Positions 1 to 9,116 of a stretch of 64,000 bases of DNA are shown here, one piece after another. The number at the start of each line of letters is the position of its first letter. The stretch's first letter is position 1. Both the position numbers and the translations under genes were made by a program. The stretch is from Staphylococcus kloosii (GTDB lineage: Bacteria; Bacillota; Bacilli; Staphylococcales; Staphylococcaceae): contig NZ_CP027846.1 of NCBI RefSeq assembly GCF_003019255.1, positions 62,001 to 126,000 on the forward strand, given 5' to 3'. The notes below the pieces were generated by a model. That model did not search any database. It saw only the letters and a list, made by a program, of their open reading frames with translations, and had not been told where the DNA came from.

Positions 1-2320
1 TACCTGGTTGAATATACTTACTTAACTTACTTTGTCGTGCTTTATTTTCTTTATCAATTAATTCTAATGTGATACCAGACAATTTAGACTTAGTGCCAGT
101 AAAGTATTTATCAACGACTTCGTGAGCTAATCCTACCGCTTCAAAGATTTGTGCCCCTTGATAACTTTGAACAGTAGAAATACCCATTTTAGCCATGACC
201 TTAATAACACCTTCGGATAAAGTATCCGTATACGTTTGAACTGTCTCTTCAATTTCACCTTCGATACGGCCATTGAGTGTCAGTTGTTCAATCGTACGTT
301 GCGCTAAATATGGAATAACGGCATTTGCGCCATATCCTAATAGACACGCAACATGATGTACTTCTCGTGTTTCACCCGATAACGCAATTATACTTGTATC
401 CATACGTAAGTTTTTGCGAATTAATAATTGATGAATATGACTTACCGCTAATAGCGTTGGAATTGCGTAACCATTTTGTGATACTAAAAAGCTATCATCT
501 AATACGATAATTTCACTACCATTTTTAACAGCTGCTATCGCATCATCACCAAGTTCTTCGAGTGCTTCTTCTAGCCCCTTGTTATAAACGGTAGATAAGC
601 GTTTCACATTAAAACGACTTGCTTCTATCGCTTCTAACTGTGCTTCAGTTAGTACTGGTTTCGATAATTGAATACGATTTAAGGCGTCTTCTGTAGGATT
701 CAACAAATTACCTTCACTGCCTAGATAAGATAACTCACTCGTCACTATTTTTTCACGATACGCATCAATTGGCGGATTAGTAACCTGCGCAAAGAGTTGT
801 TTGAAATAATTAAATAGTGATTCATCTTCTTCATTAAGAGCAGCAATCGGCACATCATAACCCATCGCACCTATCGGATCTTTTTTACTTTCGACAAGTT
901 CAGTCATATACTTGTCCATTTCTTCTTTCGTATAAACAAATTGTTTTTGTAAGCGTGTTAATGTCTCTTCGTCCCAATTTGATGATTTATACGACACGTT
1001 ACGTAGGTCTAAATCTACTTTAAACTGGTTCAACCAACTTTCATATGGTAATTCGTCTGCAATATGTGATTTTAACTCATTGTTCTCGACAACTTTATTT
1101 TTATTAAAATCTACTAATAACAATTTACCTGGGTTTAATTGGCCTTTATATGCGACATTTTCCTCAGGTACATCGACAACACCAACTTCTGAAGAGTAAA
1201 CGATGTAATTATCTTTTGTAATTGTATAACGACCCGGTCTTAAACCATTACGGTCAGTAAGCGCACCGATTTTGTCTCCGTTACAGAACGAAATCATTGT
1301 AGGACCATCCCACGGTTCCATTAAATAACTATAGTATTCATAGAATGCACGTACGTTTGCATCATTGGATTTGTTGTATAACCAAGGCTCAGGTATTAAC
1401 AACATCGCTGCTCTCTCTGGTTCCATTGAAAGAGATAAAAATTCTAATGCATTATCTACAATCGCAGAGTCACTACCGTCTTCGTCGACAATTTCATGTA
1501 TTTTATGTTTGTCTTTTCCGAAAACAGTGTCGACTAAGCGCTCTTGACGTGCACGCATCCAGTTAACATTACCTTTAATAGTGTTAATCTCACCATTATG
1601 CATCAATAATCTATTAGGATGTGCACGTTTCCAACTAGGAAAAGTATTAGTACTAAAACGTGAATGTACTAGACCTAATTTAGAAACGTATGATTCATGT
1701 GATAAATCTTTATATAATGATTTGATTTGGTCAGATCTTAACCAACCTTTATAAACGATTGTTTTATGTGAAAGACTAGTAAAATATAATTCTAGTTCTT
1801 GATCATTACCATAATGTTCTAATTGTTTACGAGCTAAATAAAGTGCTTTTTCTTTGTGTGCAACATCATTTAAACTTACAAACACTTGTTGAATATGAGG
1901 CATCGTTTTAGCCACATGAGGTGCGATTGCATCAGTATCAACAGGCACATCTCTATAGCCTAATACTTCAAGCCCTTCGCCTTCAAAGAAAGCATTAAAT
2001 GGACTTTCATGTTTAGACCCAGCAATTTTCTCATTAGCAAAAAATAACCCAACGGCATATTGCCCTTCGGTTGGTAGGTCGAAATCGACATGTTTAGCAA
2101 AGTATTCAAATGGTATTTCAGTCATAATACCTGCACCATCACCTGTTACACCGTCAGCTCCAATTCCCCCACGATGGTCTAATCTACGTAGCATTTCCAA
2201 TGATTTCAACACAATATCATGCGTACGTTTATTATTCATATTGGCATAAAACCCGATACCACAAGCATCATGTTCTTCTCGACTATCATATAAGCCTAAT
2301 CTTGTGCCATTTTTGAGCAT
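1..2320 (-). CDS. gltB: Glutamate synthase large subunit (partial, window edge)
   Basis: This is the N-terminal half (773 codons) of the glutamate synthase large subunit, which makes two glutamates from glutamine and 2-oxoglutarate. The family is about 1,500 residues long, so the rest lies left of the window. The start is the ATG at 2318-2320, reading MLKNGTRLGLYDSREEHDAC. Cys20 after the short propeptide is the expected N-terminal nucleophile of the class II (Ntn) glutaminase domain, and DHRGGIGADGVTGDGAG is typical of GltB. The glutaminase domain covers roughly residues 20-430 and the central domain begins around 470. The gene diverges from gltC, as in Bacillus and other staphylococci, so GltC-dependent activation is expected. 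A gltD gene beyond the left edge is inferred, not seen. Confidence 0.97.
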   Translation of the reverse strand, partial: MLKNGTRLGLYDSREEHDACGIGFYANMNNKRTHDIVLKSLEMLRRLDHRGGIGADGVTGDGAGIMTEIPFEYFAKHVDFDLPTEGQYAVGLFFANEKIAGSKHESPFNAFFEGEGLEVLGYRDVPVDTDAIAPHVAKTMPHIQQVFVSLNDVAHKEKALYLARKQLEHYGNDQELELYFTSLSHKTIVYKGWLRSDQIKSLYKDLSHESYVSKLGLVHSRFSTNTFPSWKRAHPNRLLMHNGEINTIKGNVNWMRARQERLVDTVFGKDKHKIHEIVDEDGSDSAIVDNALEFLSLSMEPERAAMLLIPEPWLYNKSNDANVRAFYEYYSYLMEPWDGPTMISFCNGDKIGALTDRNGLRPGRYTITKDNYIVYSSEVGVVDVPEENVAYKGQLNPGKLLLVDFNKNKVVENNELKSHIADELPYESWLNQFKVDLDLRNVSYKSSNWDEETLTRLQKQFVYTKEEMDKYMTELVESKKDPIGAMGYDVPIAALNEEDESLFNYFKQLFAQVTNPPIDAYREKIVTSELSYLGSEGNLLNPTEDALNRIQLSKPVLTEAQLEAIEASRFNVKRLSTVYNKGLEEALEELGDDAIAAVKNGSEIIVLDDSFLVSQNGYAIPTLLAVSHIHQLLIRKNLRMDTSIIALSGETREVHHVACLLGYGANAVIPYLAQRTIEQLTLNGRIEGEIEETVQTYTDTLSEGVIKVMAKMGISTVQSYQGAQIFEAVGLAHEVVDKYFTGTKSKLSGITLELIDKENKARQSKLSKYIQPG

Positions 2321-2419
2321 GATGTTCACCCCTTTTACGAAAAATTCAGAATATTTTATGAATAGGTAATACTATATATCAGCTTATTATTCTGTTCAAT
2401 ATATAAAATAGATGATATT

Positions 2420-2436
2420 ATTCTAATTATTAGAAT
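2420..2436. promoter_or_regulatory. Candidate GltC operator in the gltB-gltC intergenic region
   Basis: ATTCTAA-TTA-TTAGAAT is a perfect inverted repeat with 7-bp arms, 27 bp before the gltC start codon. It contains the T-N11-A spacing favoured by LysR-type regulators. The 142-bp gap between the divergent genes also has a weaker AGAAT/ATTCT dyad near 2345-2395. Assignment to GltC is inferred from position and symmetry. Confidence 0.5.
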
Positions 2437-2462
2437 GATTGCGTAAGAAAGGGTGAAAATCA

Positions 2463-3350
2463 TTGGAAATTAAGCAATTACGCTATTTTATAGAAGTTGC
2501 TAAACGTGAGCATATTTCTGAAGCAGCATTAGAACTAGATATTGCTCAGTCAGCAATCAGCAGACAAATAACTCAACTAGAAGAAGAGTTACAAATCACA
2601 TTATTTAAAAGACAGGGTAGAAATATTTATTTAACTGAAGCTGGACAAACACTTTTTATAGAAGCTAAAAAAATTATTGAACAAACCGAGTCAACGATAC
2701 GTTTATTCCATAATCAATCGGAACTAGACAATTTTACAATTAGACTGGGTTATGTAAACAGTTATATTTCTCAAGTACTATCATTACTTATACAAACTTT
2801 CGAAAATGCTAGCGACACAAAAATTGAACCCATGTTAATGGAAGAAACTGAAATTGCCAACGCCTTATTCTCTAATCAAATCGATGTTGCACTTATGGAT
2901 TTAACACCTGACATTAAGCACAATAACGACGTTGAAATTATTCCATTATTTGAAGAAACATATCATATCTATGTACCAAAAGATAATCCTATAGCTATGG
3001 CGACCAATCCACCATTGTCACAGTTTGCAAATACACAAATTTATCAACTGTACGGTATACCTTCAAATATCATACAAACCTTAGAACAACAAACTAAAAA
3101 ACCAGTTCGTACAATTACGCATAAACAAATCGCCAAATATTTATTAACTAAAAATAGAGGTTATATTATCGCGCCTTCTTATCAAATGTTAGATAAAAAC
3201 GATCAACAATGGATTGAAATCTCTCTCGAACACACTCAATTAAAACGTACGATTTGTTGTGCCCTTCGAAAAGATAATCATAAACACGACATCAAAGAAC
3301 TAAAAACAACTATCGACAATTTACTAAGTCGCGCATCAACCTATCATTAA
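2463..3350 (+). CDS. gltC: LysR-family transcriptional activator of glutamate synthase
   Basis: This 295-residue LysR-type regulator has a winged helix-turn-helix at about residues 1-60 (MEIKQLRYFIEVAKREHISE, then SAISRQITQLEEEL) and a substrate-binding-like effector domain from about 90 to the end. It starts with TTG, preceded by the ribosome site GAAAGGGTG. In B. subtilis, GltC activates gltBD when 2-oxoglutarate is high and glutamate low. Divergent placement next to gltB makes the same role very likely here. The length matches the family norm of about 300 residues. Confidence 0.93.
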   Translation: MEIKQLRYFIEVAKREHISEAALELDIAQSAISRQITQLEEELQITLFKRQGRNIYLTEAGQTLFIEAKKIIEQTESTIRLFHNQSELDNFTIRLGYVNSYISQVLSLLIQTFENASDTKIEPMLMEETEIANALFSNQIDVALMDLTPDIKHNNDVEIIPLFEETYHIYVPKDNPIAMATNPPLSQFANTQIYQLYGIPSNIIQTLEQQTKKPVRTITHKQIAKYLLTKNRGYIIAPSYQMLDKNDQQWIEISLEHTQLKRTICCALRKDNHKHDIKELKTTIDNLLSRASTYH

Positions 3351-3381
3351 GGTGAAAATGAGTTATTTTCGATATAAATTT

Positions 3382-3410
3382 TTGAAATATTGTTTTTACG
3401 GGCGTATAAT
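3382..3410 (+). promoter_or_regulatory. SigA-type promoter of the yibE/yibF pair
   Basis: The -35 box TTGAAA (3382-3387) and the -10 box TATAAT (3405-3410) are 17 bp apart. The promoter lies between the gltC stop and the ATG at 3447, so the downstream pair has its own start of transcription. Confidence 0.8.
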
Positions 3411-3446
3411 CACGTTGTCAAATTAAGTAGGTTTGGAGTAGTATTC

Positions 3447-4559
3447 ATGAATTTAAAATCAAAGTTCAATCGTCCATTTAATTGGATTATTTTTATCTTT
3501 TGTATCTTTTTTATTGGCTTATTTTTATTTACTTTAGTCAATGATAAATTCTATCATATGCCTATCGGAAAAATTACTGACGTTCAAAATGTCAAAACAT
3601 CTAATGTAACAGATGAACATCATAACTCAGATACAAAACATCAACAGGTACTAACTATACATATGTTGAACGGCAAGTTTGAAGGCCAAACAACAAAAAT
3701 CAAAAATTCATATGTAGCTTCACAAGCCGACAGTGAGAAATTTACCAAAAGCAATAAAGTTCTTATGCACATAGATAAAAAACCAAGTGACGGTTATATT
3801 TTGGAGAAAAAACGAGATAGTTTAGTCGTCGTTGTAACCGGCATATTTTTACTAACAATACTTTTAGTAGGTAGAAAAGTCGGTTTACAGTCTATTTTAT
3901 CGTTAGTCATAAATACAGTTGCGGTGCTATCGGCCATCGCTATCCATAACGTGGCACCAGATTTTAATTTATTTGGCTTAATGAGTATAGCAATCATTAT
4001 TTCTACAACATGCACATTGCTATTAGTAACCGGATGGCACTGGCGAACGTTAGTAACCATCGTAAGTACATTATTAGGCACTTTTATTTGTATTGGCATC
4101 ACGCAATTGGTCATCACATTTACCGGAGGAGAAGGCTTAAAATTTGAAACAATGAGCTTTTTAACACTCCCTCCTAAAGAAGTCTTTTTAACTTCAGTAA
4201 TCGTCGGTTCTTTAGGTGCTGTTATGGACGTAGCAATAACTATAGCAAGTGGTATGTATGAAATATTACGTCGCAATCCTAATATAACAATGACACGTTG
4301 GGCATTAGCAGGACGGAATATTGGTCAAGACATCATGGGTACGATGACAAACATCTTATTATTCTCTTACTTGTCAGGTAGTTTACCAATGATATTAATC
4401 TACATTAAAAATGCCAACACCATTACTTATACATTATCGATGAATTGGTCATTAGAAGTAGCACGCGCCATTACTGGTGGTATAGGTATCGTCCTAACAA
4501 TCCCTTTAACCATCGTATTAATGCAATTTATTCATAAATTGAGAGGGGCGAAACAATGA
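3447..4559 (+). CDS. YibE/F family membrane protein (first of pair)
   Basis: This 370-residue polytopic membrane protein belongs to the YibE/F family. One N-terminal membrane helix (about residues 12-32) is followed by an extracytoplasmic segment to about residue 120. Five or six further helices contain family-like stretches such as GSLGAVMDVAITIASGMYE. The ATG at 3447 is chosen over an upstream TTG because GGAG lies at normal distance and the SigA promoter ends just upstream. The gene overlaps the next one by 4 nt (ATGA), so the two are translationally coupled. The function is not established; some family members have been proposed to export small solutes. Confidence 0.85.
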   Translation: MNLKSKFNRPFNWIIFIFCIFFIGLFLFTLVNDKFYHMPIGKITDVQNVKTSNVTDEHHNSDTKHQQVLTIHMLNGKFEGQTTKIKNSYVASQADSEKFTKSNKVLMHIDKKPSDGYILEKKRDSLVVVVTGIFLLTILLVGRKVGLQSILSLVINTVAVLSAIAIHNVAPDFNLFGLMSIAIIISTTCTLLLVTGWHWRTLVTIVSTLLGTFICIGITQLVITFTGGEGLKFETMSFLTLPPKEVFLTSVIVGSLGAVMDVAITIASGMYEILRRNPNITMTRWALAGRNIGQDIMGTMTNILLFSYLSGSLPMILIYIKNANTITYTLSMNWSLEVARAITGGIGIVLTIPLTIVLMQFIHKLRGAKQ

Positions 4560-5341
4560 ACGTAATACCTATTTTAGCCATTATTCTCTTTGCATTGATG
4601 ATTATATTTGGTGGCAAAAAAGGATTAGTTTCCTTTTTAACATTATTTTTAAATTTCGTAATTCTTTTATTTGCTATCATTTTTATCGTATTAGGCGCAC
4701 CAATCTATATCGTAACGGTAATTTTTTGTATTGCAGTTGCTGCCTGCAACTTATTCGTACTTAATAGTTACAACGTCAAAACAAAAGCAGCCTTTTACGC
4801 AACAATATTAACAACTATTATTTTAATCGCTGGTATCTACTTGTCTGTTTCTATAGGGCATTTACAAGGATTTACGACAGAACAACAAGACGAAACGTAT
4901 GTATTTTCAATGAATATAGGTGTTGATATGGTTAAGTTTATGGTCTTCACTGTTTTATTAGCCGTAATAGCAGCTGTGATCGACTTAGCAATAACAATAA
5001 GTTCACCTATTTATGAATTGTATGAAACGAATAATAATTTATCGCAAGCTGATTTGTTCCACTCTGGCATGCGTGTCGGCAGAGAAATTTTGGCTACTTC
5101 TGCCAACACAATTTATCTCGCCTATTTTGGTGGTCAATTAACGCTATTCTTTTGGTTTTTCAAATTAAATTATTCATTCGGTCATATTATTAATTCTAAA
5201 ATTTTCGTTCAAGAATTTATATCTATTATATTAGGCGGAATTGCAGTGGCGATTAGCATACCAATTACGGCTTGGCTAACTGCAAAAATGATTAAAACGA
5301 GCAAACACCCTATCCAAACTACAGAAGAATATAACGAATAA
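4556..5341 (+). CDS. YibE/F family membrane protein (second of pair)
   Basis: This 261-residue protein has about six or seven membrane helices and shares the motif AAVIDLAITISSPIYELYE with its upstream neighbour, so the two are paralogous halves of a likely complex. It begins inside the last codons of the preceding gene (4-nt overlap) and ends just before a strong symmetrical terminator. A two-gene YibE/YibF arrangement is common in Firmicutes. No enzymatic motif is visible, and the substrate is unknown. Confidence 0.85.
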   Translation: MNVIPILAIILFALMIIFGGKKGLVSFLTLFLNFVILLFAIIFIVLGAPIYIVTVIFCIAVAACNLFVLNSYNVKTKAAFYATILTTIILIAGIYLSVSIGHLQGFTTEQQDETYVFSMNIGVDMVKFMVFTVLLAVIAAVIDLAITISSPIYELYETNNNLSQADLFHSGMRVGREILATSANTIYLAYFGGQLTLFFWFFKLNYSFGHIINSKIFVQEFISIILGGIAVAISIPITAWLTAKMIKTSKHPIQTTEEYNE

Positions 5342-5343
5342 AC

Positions 5344-5371
5344 AAAACCAAGATAATATTATCTTGGTTTT
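5344..5371. terminator. Bidirectional terminator between yibF-like gene and amt
   Basis: This is a perfect 28-nt palindrome with 14-bp arms (AAAACCAAGATAAT and its complement). It ends in T-runs on both strands and separates two convergent genes, so it can stop both transcripts. Confidence 0.9.
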
Positions 5372-5378
5372 ATTATGC

Positions 5379-6623
5379 TTAATAACGTCTATTTAATTTG
5401 TTTAACTCTCCATTAAAATAAGCATTTTCACCATGCACTATACTATCCAAACCTTTTTCTTCTTCTACTTCCGAAGTACCAAGTTCAGTTACAAAACTAA
5501 TAACTTTAGCGATACAATACGTTACTACACCACTAAACACAATCGTCACAATGACAGCAACTATTTGTACGACTAATGCCATAAAGTTACCACCAAAGAT
5601 CACGCCGTCACTAATAGAACTATTTACACTGTGGGATTGGAATACCGCTGTTAAAATCGCTCCTACGACACCACCAATACCATGAATTCCAAAGGCATCT
5701 AGTGCGTCATTATATTTCAATTTAACTTTGATATAATTGATTGCAAAATAACAACATATACCACCGATTATGGCGATAACAACTGCACTGCCATAATTAA
5801 CGAATCCAGCTGCAGGCGTAATCGCTACTAGACCAGCTAACATCCCTGATAGCATACCTATAAGGCTTGTCGTTCTTTTCTGAACGTATTCTACGATGGA
5901 CCAACCCAACGCACCTGCGCTTGCTGCTAGTACCGTGTTAACGAATGAAGTTAATGCTATTGAATCAAAAGTATAAGCACTTCCTACGTTAAAACCATAC
6001 CAGCCTAACCAAACGAATATACCTCCAATTAACGTAATAACTAAGTTATGTGGTGGTCTTTTATCGAAATTTTTCCCGGCGCCTATCATGACTGCTAGGA
6101 CTAATCCAGAGACCCCTGAAGATATATGTACGACTGTTCCTCCAGCGTAATCGATAGCACCAATATGATCAATCCAACCACCGCCCCAAACCCAGTGAGC
6201 CACTGGGCTATAAACGAGTAACACCCAACAAAAAACAAATATTAGATAAGGAATGAATTTCATTTTCTCAGCTATGGAACCAGACAAAATTGATACGGCT
6301 ATGGTACAAAACATTAACTGGAACAACATAAATAAGGCTAAAGGTACATGCGGAGATAAATCTTTTTGAACATCGAACCCAACATGATTTAATCCTAAAT
6401 ATGTAATATCACCAAAGAGCATATTTCCTTGACCAAAGCTAAAAGAAAAACCGGCAATTACCCAAGCGAATGTAACAATAACAATTGCAGACATACTTTG
6501 CATCACAGTATTTAAAACGTTTTTCGATTGTACTAAACCACCATAAAACAGACTCAAACCTGGCGTCATTAACCAGACAAGTAACGTACATAAAAATAAG
6601 AATAATGTATCATAAACACTCAT
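5379..6623 (-). CDS. amt: Ammonium transporter (Amt family)
   Basis: This 414-residue, roughly 11-helix ammonium channel has the Amt-family features LFYGGLVQSKN near the N terminus, a conserved GGTVVHISSGVSGL segment with the first pore histidine, and FGIHGIGGVVG with the second. It imports ammonium for glutamine and glutamate synthesis, which fits its closeness to gltB. The start at 6623 is chosen over an upstream in-frame start because GGAGAGG is well placed before it. No glnK (PII) gene is adjacent. A promoter and a strong dyad lie upstream. Confidence 0.95.
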   Translation of the reverse strand: MSVYDTLFLFLCTLLVWLMTPGLSLFYGGLVQSKNVLNTVMQSMSAIVIVTFAWVIAGFSFSFGQGNMLFGDITYLGLNHVGFDVQKDLSPHVPLALFMLFQLMFCTIAVSILSGSIAEKMKFIPYLIFVFCWVLLVYSPVAHWVWGGGWIDHIGAIDYAGGTVVHISSGVSGLVLAVMIGAGKNFDKRPPHNLVITLIGGIFVWLGWYGFNVGSAYTFDSIALTSFVNTVLAASAGALGWSIVEYVQKRTTSLIGMLSGMLAGLVAITPAAGFVNYGSAVVIAIIGGICCYFAINYIKVKLKYNDALDAFGIHGIGGVVGAILTAVFQSHSVNSSISDGVIFGGNFMALVVQIVAVIVTIVFSGVVTYCIAKVISFVTELGTSEVEEEKGLDSIVHGENAYFNGELNKLNRRY

Positions 6624-6645
6624 TGCATCCTCTCCTTTGTTTTGG

Positions 6646-6674
6646 ATAATACAATGGTGTTTAGCTAATAGCAA
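6646..6674 (-). promoter_or_regulatory. SigA-type promoter of amt
   Basis: On the minus strand, TTGCTA (6669-6674) and TATTAT (6646-6651) are separated by 17 bp, about 25 bp before the amt ribosome site. A large dyad (6681-6717) lies directly upstream of the -35 box. Confidence 0.65.
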
Positions 6675-6680
6675 AAATCA

Positions 6681-6717
6681 GTCATGAAATGTTACACCTT
6701 AAGTAACATTTCATGAC
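6681..6717. terminator. 15-bp inverted repeat: terminator of GNAT gene and/or operator of amt
   Basis: GTCATGAAATGTTAC pairs perfectly with its complement around a 7-nt loop. It begins 5 nt after the stop codon of the upstream GNAT gene and is followed on the minus strand by TGATTTTTG, so it probably ends that transcript. Its centre, TGTTA-N9-TAACA, resembles the GlnR/TnrA consensus TGTNA-N7-TNACA, but the spacer is two bases too long. A regulatory role is therefore only a possibility. Confidence 0.6.
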
Positions 6718-6721
6718 ATAA

Positions 6722-7189
6722 CTATATAGAATATTTTAAAATATGAACTGGTTTGCCCTCTAAATCAGCGTCACCTATATAACAATAATTGCATTTCTTA
6801 TAGAGTTGTAATGCGACTTCATTATCGGTATTTACCGTTAAATAAATTTCATCTATTGTAGGAAAAGTATCAGCAACATACGTCGGTAAATTTTCAATTA
6901 CAGCTCGTCCTACACCCTCGCCTCTAAAATTATTATCTACACTAAATGATCTAAAGAACACAGCGTCTGGATTATCTGTATAAGGTTTTACCCCTTCTCC
7001 AATATGCAATGTAAAAAATGCAATACATTGTTGCGCATCGTTAAAGACCAATGTTGGAAATCTTTCCGCATTGTTTTGTGCTAACTTAATATTTTCTGCA
7101 GGCGTCTTGGTAAAACGTCTATCACTTTTTAAAATATTGAAGTCATTAATATAGTTCCATAATGATGCTGTATATTTTGCAAATATCAT
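6722..7189 (-). CDS. GNAT family N-acetyltransferase
   Basis: This 155-residue GNAT-fold acetyltransferase has the acetyl-CoA-binding motif A in NNFRGEGVGRAVIENL and the following strand in EIYLTVNTDNEVALQLYKKC. The ATG at 7189 is preferred over an in-frame GTG at 7198 because AGGTGG then sits at ideal spacing. It starts 9 nt after the NUDIX stop codon and is probably cotranscribed with that gene. The substrate cannot be deduced. Confidence 0.85.
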   Translation of the reverse strand: MIFAKYTASLWNYINDFNILKSDRRFTKTPAENIKLAQNNAERFPTLVFNDAQQCIAFFTLHIGEGVKPYTDNPDAVFFRSFSVDNNFRGEGVGRAVIENLPTYVADTFPTIDEIYLTVNTDNEVALQLYKKCNYCYIGDADLEGKPVHILKYSI

Positions 7190-7198
7190 ATTTTCCAC

Positions 7199-7585
7199 CT
7201 ATGCTTTCGCAACTTGCTCTATCCACGTTAACACAGCAGGCGCAATATATTTCGTTTCTGATTTTGCTATCCATTTGATATCCGTAATCTCACTACACGA
7301 ATGGATGCTTTCCCAATGAATATCATCTGTAGTTTTATAACAAATAAGTTTGGTTAACGTATTTTTTTGCGGATAAGCTTCGCCGATTATTGTATTAATA
7401 TAGCTTAATTTATCAGGATTGAGTGACACATTCAATTCTTCATCTATCTCACGTATAAGTGCTTGTTCAAAAGTTTCGCCTTCTTCAATTTTCCCTCCTG
7501 GAAAATAATACTTCGCCCTATCTCTTGCTTGAACGAGTAATAAGGCATTATCTTTTTCCACTACCAAACATACACAAGTTATCAT
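7199..7585 (-). CDS. NUDIX hydrolase (MutT-like)
   Basis: This 128-residue protein is built around a Nudix box: GGKIEEGETFEQALIREIDE followed by ELNV. The final glycine of the GX5EX7REUXEEXGU signature is replaced by Asn. The family hydrolyses nucleoside diphosphates linked to another moiety. The start ATG at 7583-7585 follows GAGGGA at normal distance. It forms a two-gene unit with the downstream GNAT gene. The substrate is unknown. Confidence 0.88.
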   Translation of the reverse strand: MITCVCLVVEKDNALLLVQARDRAKYYFPGGKIEEGETFEQALIREIDEELNVSLNPDKLSYINTIIGEAYPQKNTLTKLICYKTTDDIHWESIHSCSEITDIKWIAKSETKYIAPAVLTWIEQVAKA

Positions 7586-7754
7586 TGTATCCCTCGCTTA
7601 TATCTCAATTATTTTTACACTGTTATAAGTTATGTTATCATATTGTCTTGTAAAAACGAGATGTAGAGTTACTATTTAATTATCTACGATTAAACTAATA
7701 TTAATTTACTTTTTAAATATTTAATCCATAGGATTTTCAGGAGGTTAGAACTCA

Positions 7755-8021
7755 ATGGCTATAAAAAATAACATAAATCGCATATCAAACGCAGTAAATT
7801 TTGCTGGCATCGCGATTGATGGTTTTAACTGGTATGCTTATCATTCTAGAAATAAAAAGTTATTATACGCTAGCATGGCTATATCTACAATAGGTGCTAC
7901 TTTAGACTTTTATACAGCTTTAAAGTCTCCTAAAAAGTTCGCTAAAGTATTTTCAACATTTACTTTTGCTAGCACATTATTAACGACGGCTAAACGTATT
8001 AAATCTTTACGTAATGATTAA
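7755..8021 (+). CDS. Small hypothetical protein (88 aa)
   Basis: I do not recognise this gene. It encodes 88 residues, basic at both ends (start MAIKNNINR, end RIKSLRND), with two moderately hydrophobic stretches around residues 15-30 and 38-52 that could be membrane-associated. A strong ribosome site AGGAGG lies 8 nt before the ATG, and a shared 18-bp terminator follows the stop, so the gene is probably real. It stands alone between two minus-strand genes. Confidence 0.75.
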   Translation: MAIKNNINRISNAVNFAGIAIDGFNWYAYHSRNKKLLYASMAISTIGATLDFYTALKSPKKFAKVFSTFTFASTLLTTAKRIKSLRND

Positions 8022-8064
8022 AAAGAGCAGTTTACTTAGTATTAAGCTAAGTAAACTGCTCTTT
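8022..8064. terminator. Bidirectional terminator (18-bp stem)
   Basis: AAAGAGCAGTTTACTTAG pairs perfectly with its complement around a 7-nt loop. It lies between the convergent small gene and the sle1-type gene and has A/T tails on both sides. Confidence 0.92.
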
Positions 8065-8071
8065 AATAATA

Positions 8072-9061
8072 TTAATGAATAAATTTGTAACTAGATACTT
8101 GTGTTGCAGGAATTGTTCTAAATGTTTTAATTCCTGGTGCAGCACCATAGTTCATTTCTGAAATATAAATACTTCCATTACTATTAACACGTTCAACGAA
8201 TGCTACATGGCCATAGTAACCAGCATCTGATTGCAAAATTGAACCTACTGTAGCACGATGATCTACTGTATAACCATCTTGTGCGGCAGCTGTATCCCAA
8301 TTATTTGCATTCCACCAATACGTACTAATGCCTTTACCAACTTCAGCACGTCTATTGAAAACATGCCAAGTACATTGTCCCCAATCATATAAATTAGCAT
8401 GATTGAATATAGGTGTTTTATAACCTGATGAAGCAGTAGTCGCTCCAGTTTTGGTAGTTGTGCTCGTACCAGGAACTTTTAACTTTTGCCCTGGATAAAT
8501 AATAAAATTAGATAAGCCATTTAGTGATTGGATTTTTTGGTATGTTGTACCATATTTAGACGCAATCACTGATAAAGTATCACCTGATTTAACTGTGTAT
8601 GTAGAAGTACTAGCTGTACTTGTAGTCTTTGCAGGTGTATTCGTAGTTGTTTTTGTTGCAGTACCAGAAACTTTCAACTTTTGGCCCGGATAAATAATTG
8701 TATTCTTTAAACCATTAAGCGACATTAATTTTTGATAAGTCGTACCGTATTTTGACGCAACTGCAGATAACGAATCTCCTGATTTAACTGTGTATGTTTT
8801 AGCTGTCGCTGTGGTAGTTGTTTTTGTACTTTTTGTACTTGTAGCGCCCGAAACAGTAAGCACCTGATTAGGGAATATTACATTTGACGATAATTTGTTT
8901 AATGATTTTAATTTACTTACTGATATTTTAAATTTTTCTGCGATTGACCATAAAGAGTCACCACTTTTTACTTTATAAGTAGTAGCGGCATCCGCATTAG
9001 TTGCTGCTACAGTAGCTAGTGCACTAGTCCCCAAAATAGTTGCTATAATTTTTTTATGCAA
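8072..9061 (-). CDS. sle1: Sle1/Aaa-type N-acetylmuramoyl-L-alanine amidase
   Basis: This is a secreted cell-wall hydrolase of 329 residues. A signal peptide ends near NADA|A (about residue 25). Three LysM domains follow at roughly residues 27-70, 90-133 and 153-197, each starting TYKV/TYTVKSGDSL, joined by Ser/Thr-rich linkers. A C-terminal CHAP domain (about 215-329) has the catalytic Cys in YDWGQCTWHVF and His in GYYGHVAFVE. The domain order and length match staphylococcal Sle1, which splits daughter cells. It starts with TTG after GGGAGG. A WalR-type site lies upstream, and metNIQ sits upstream on the same strand, as I recall for S. aureus. Confidence 0.93.
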   Translation of the reverse strand: MHKKIIATILGTSALATVAATNADAATTYKVKSGDSLWSIAEKFKISVSKLKSLNKLSSNVIFPNQVLTVSGATSTKSTKTTTTATAKTYTVKSGDSLSAVASKYGTTYQKLMSLNGLKNTIIYPGQKLKVSGTATKTTTNTPAKTTSTASTSTYTVKSGDTLSVIASKYGTTYQKIQSLNGLSNFIIYPGQKLKVPGTSTTTKTGATTASSGYKTPIFNHANLYDWGQCTWHVFNRRAEVGKGISTYWWNANNWDTAAAQDGYTVDHRATVGSILQSDAGYYGHVAFVERVNSNGSIYISEMNYGAAPGIKTFRTIPATQVSSYKFIH

Positions 9062-9116
9062 AATTCAATCCTCCCAAACTCGTATATTTCACGATTCACT
9101 TTTTACTCACTCCTAT

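Noticed and set aside
1345..1566. Two overlapping plus-strand frames of 60-73 codons in the gltB region
   Set aside because: They lie opposite the conserved gltB frame and lack a ribosome site and recognisable product.
3794..4276. 160-codon minus-strand frame within the YibE-like gene
   Set aside because: It is antisense to membrane helices of a coherent gene, with no start signal or family likeness.
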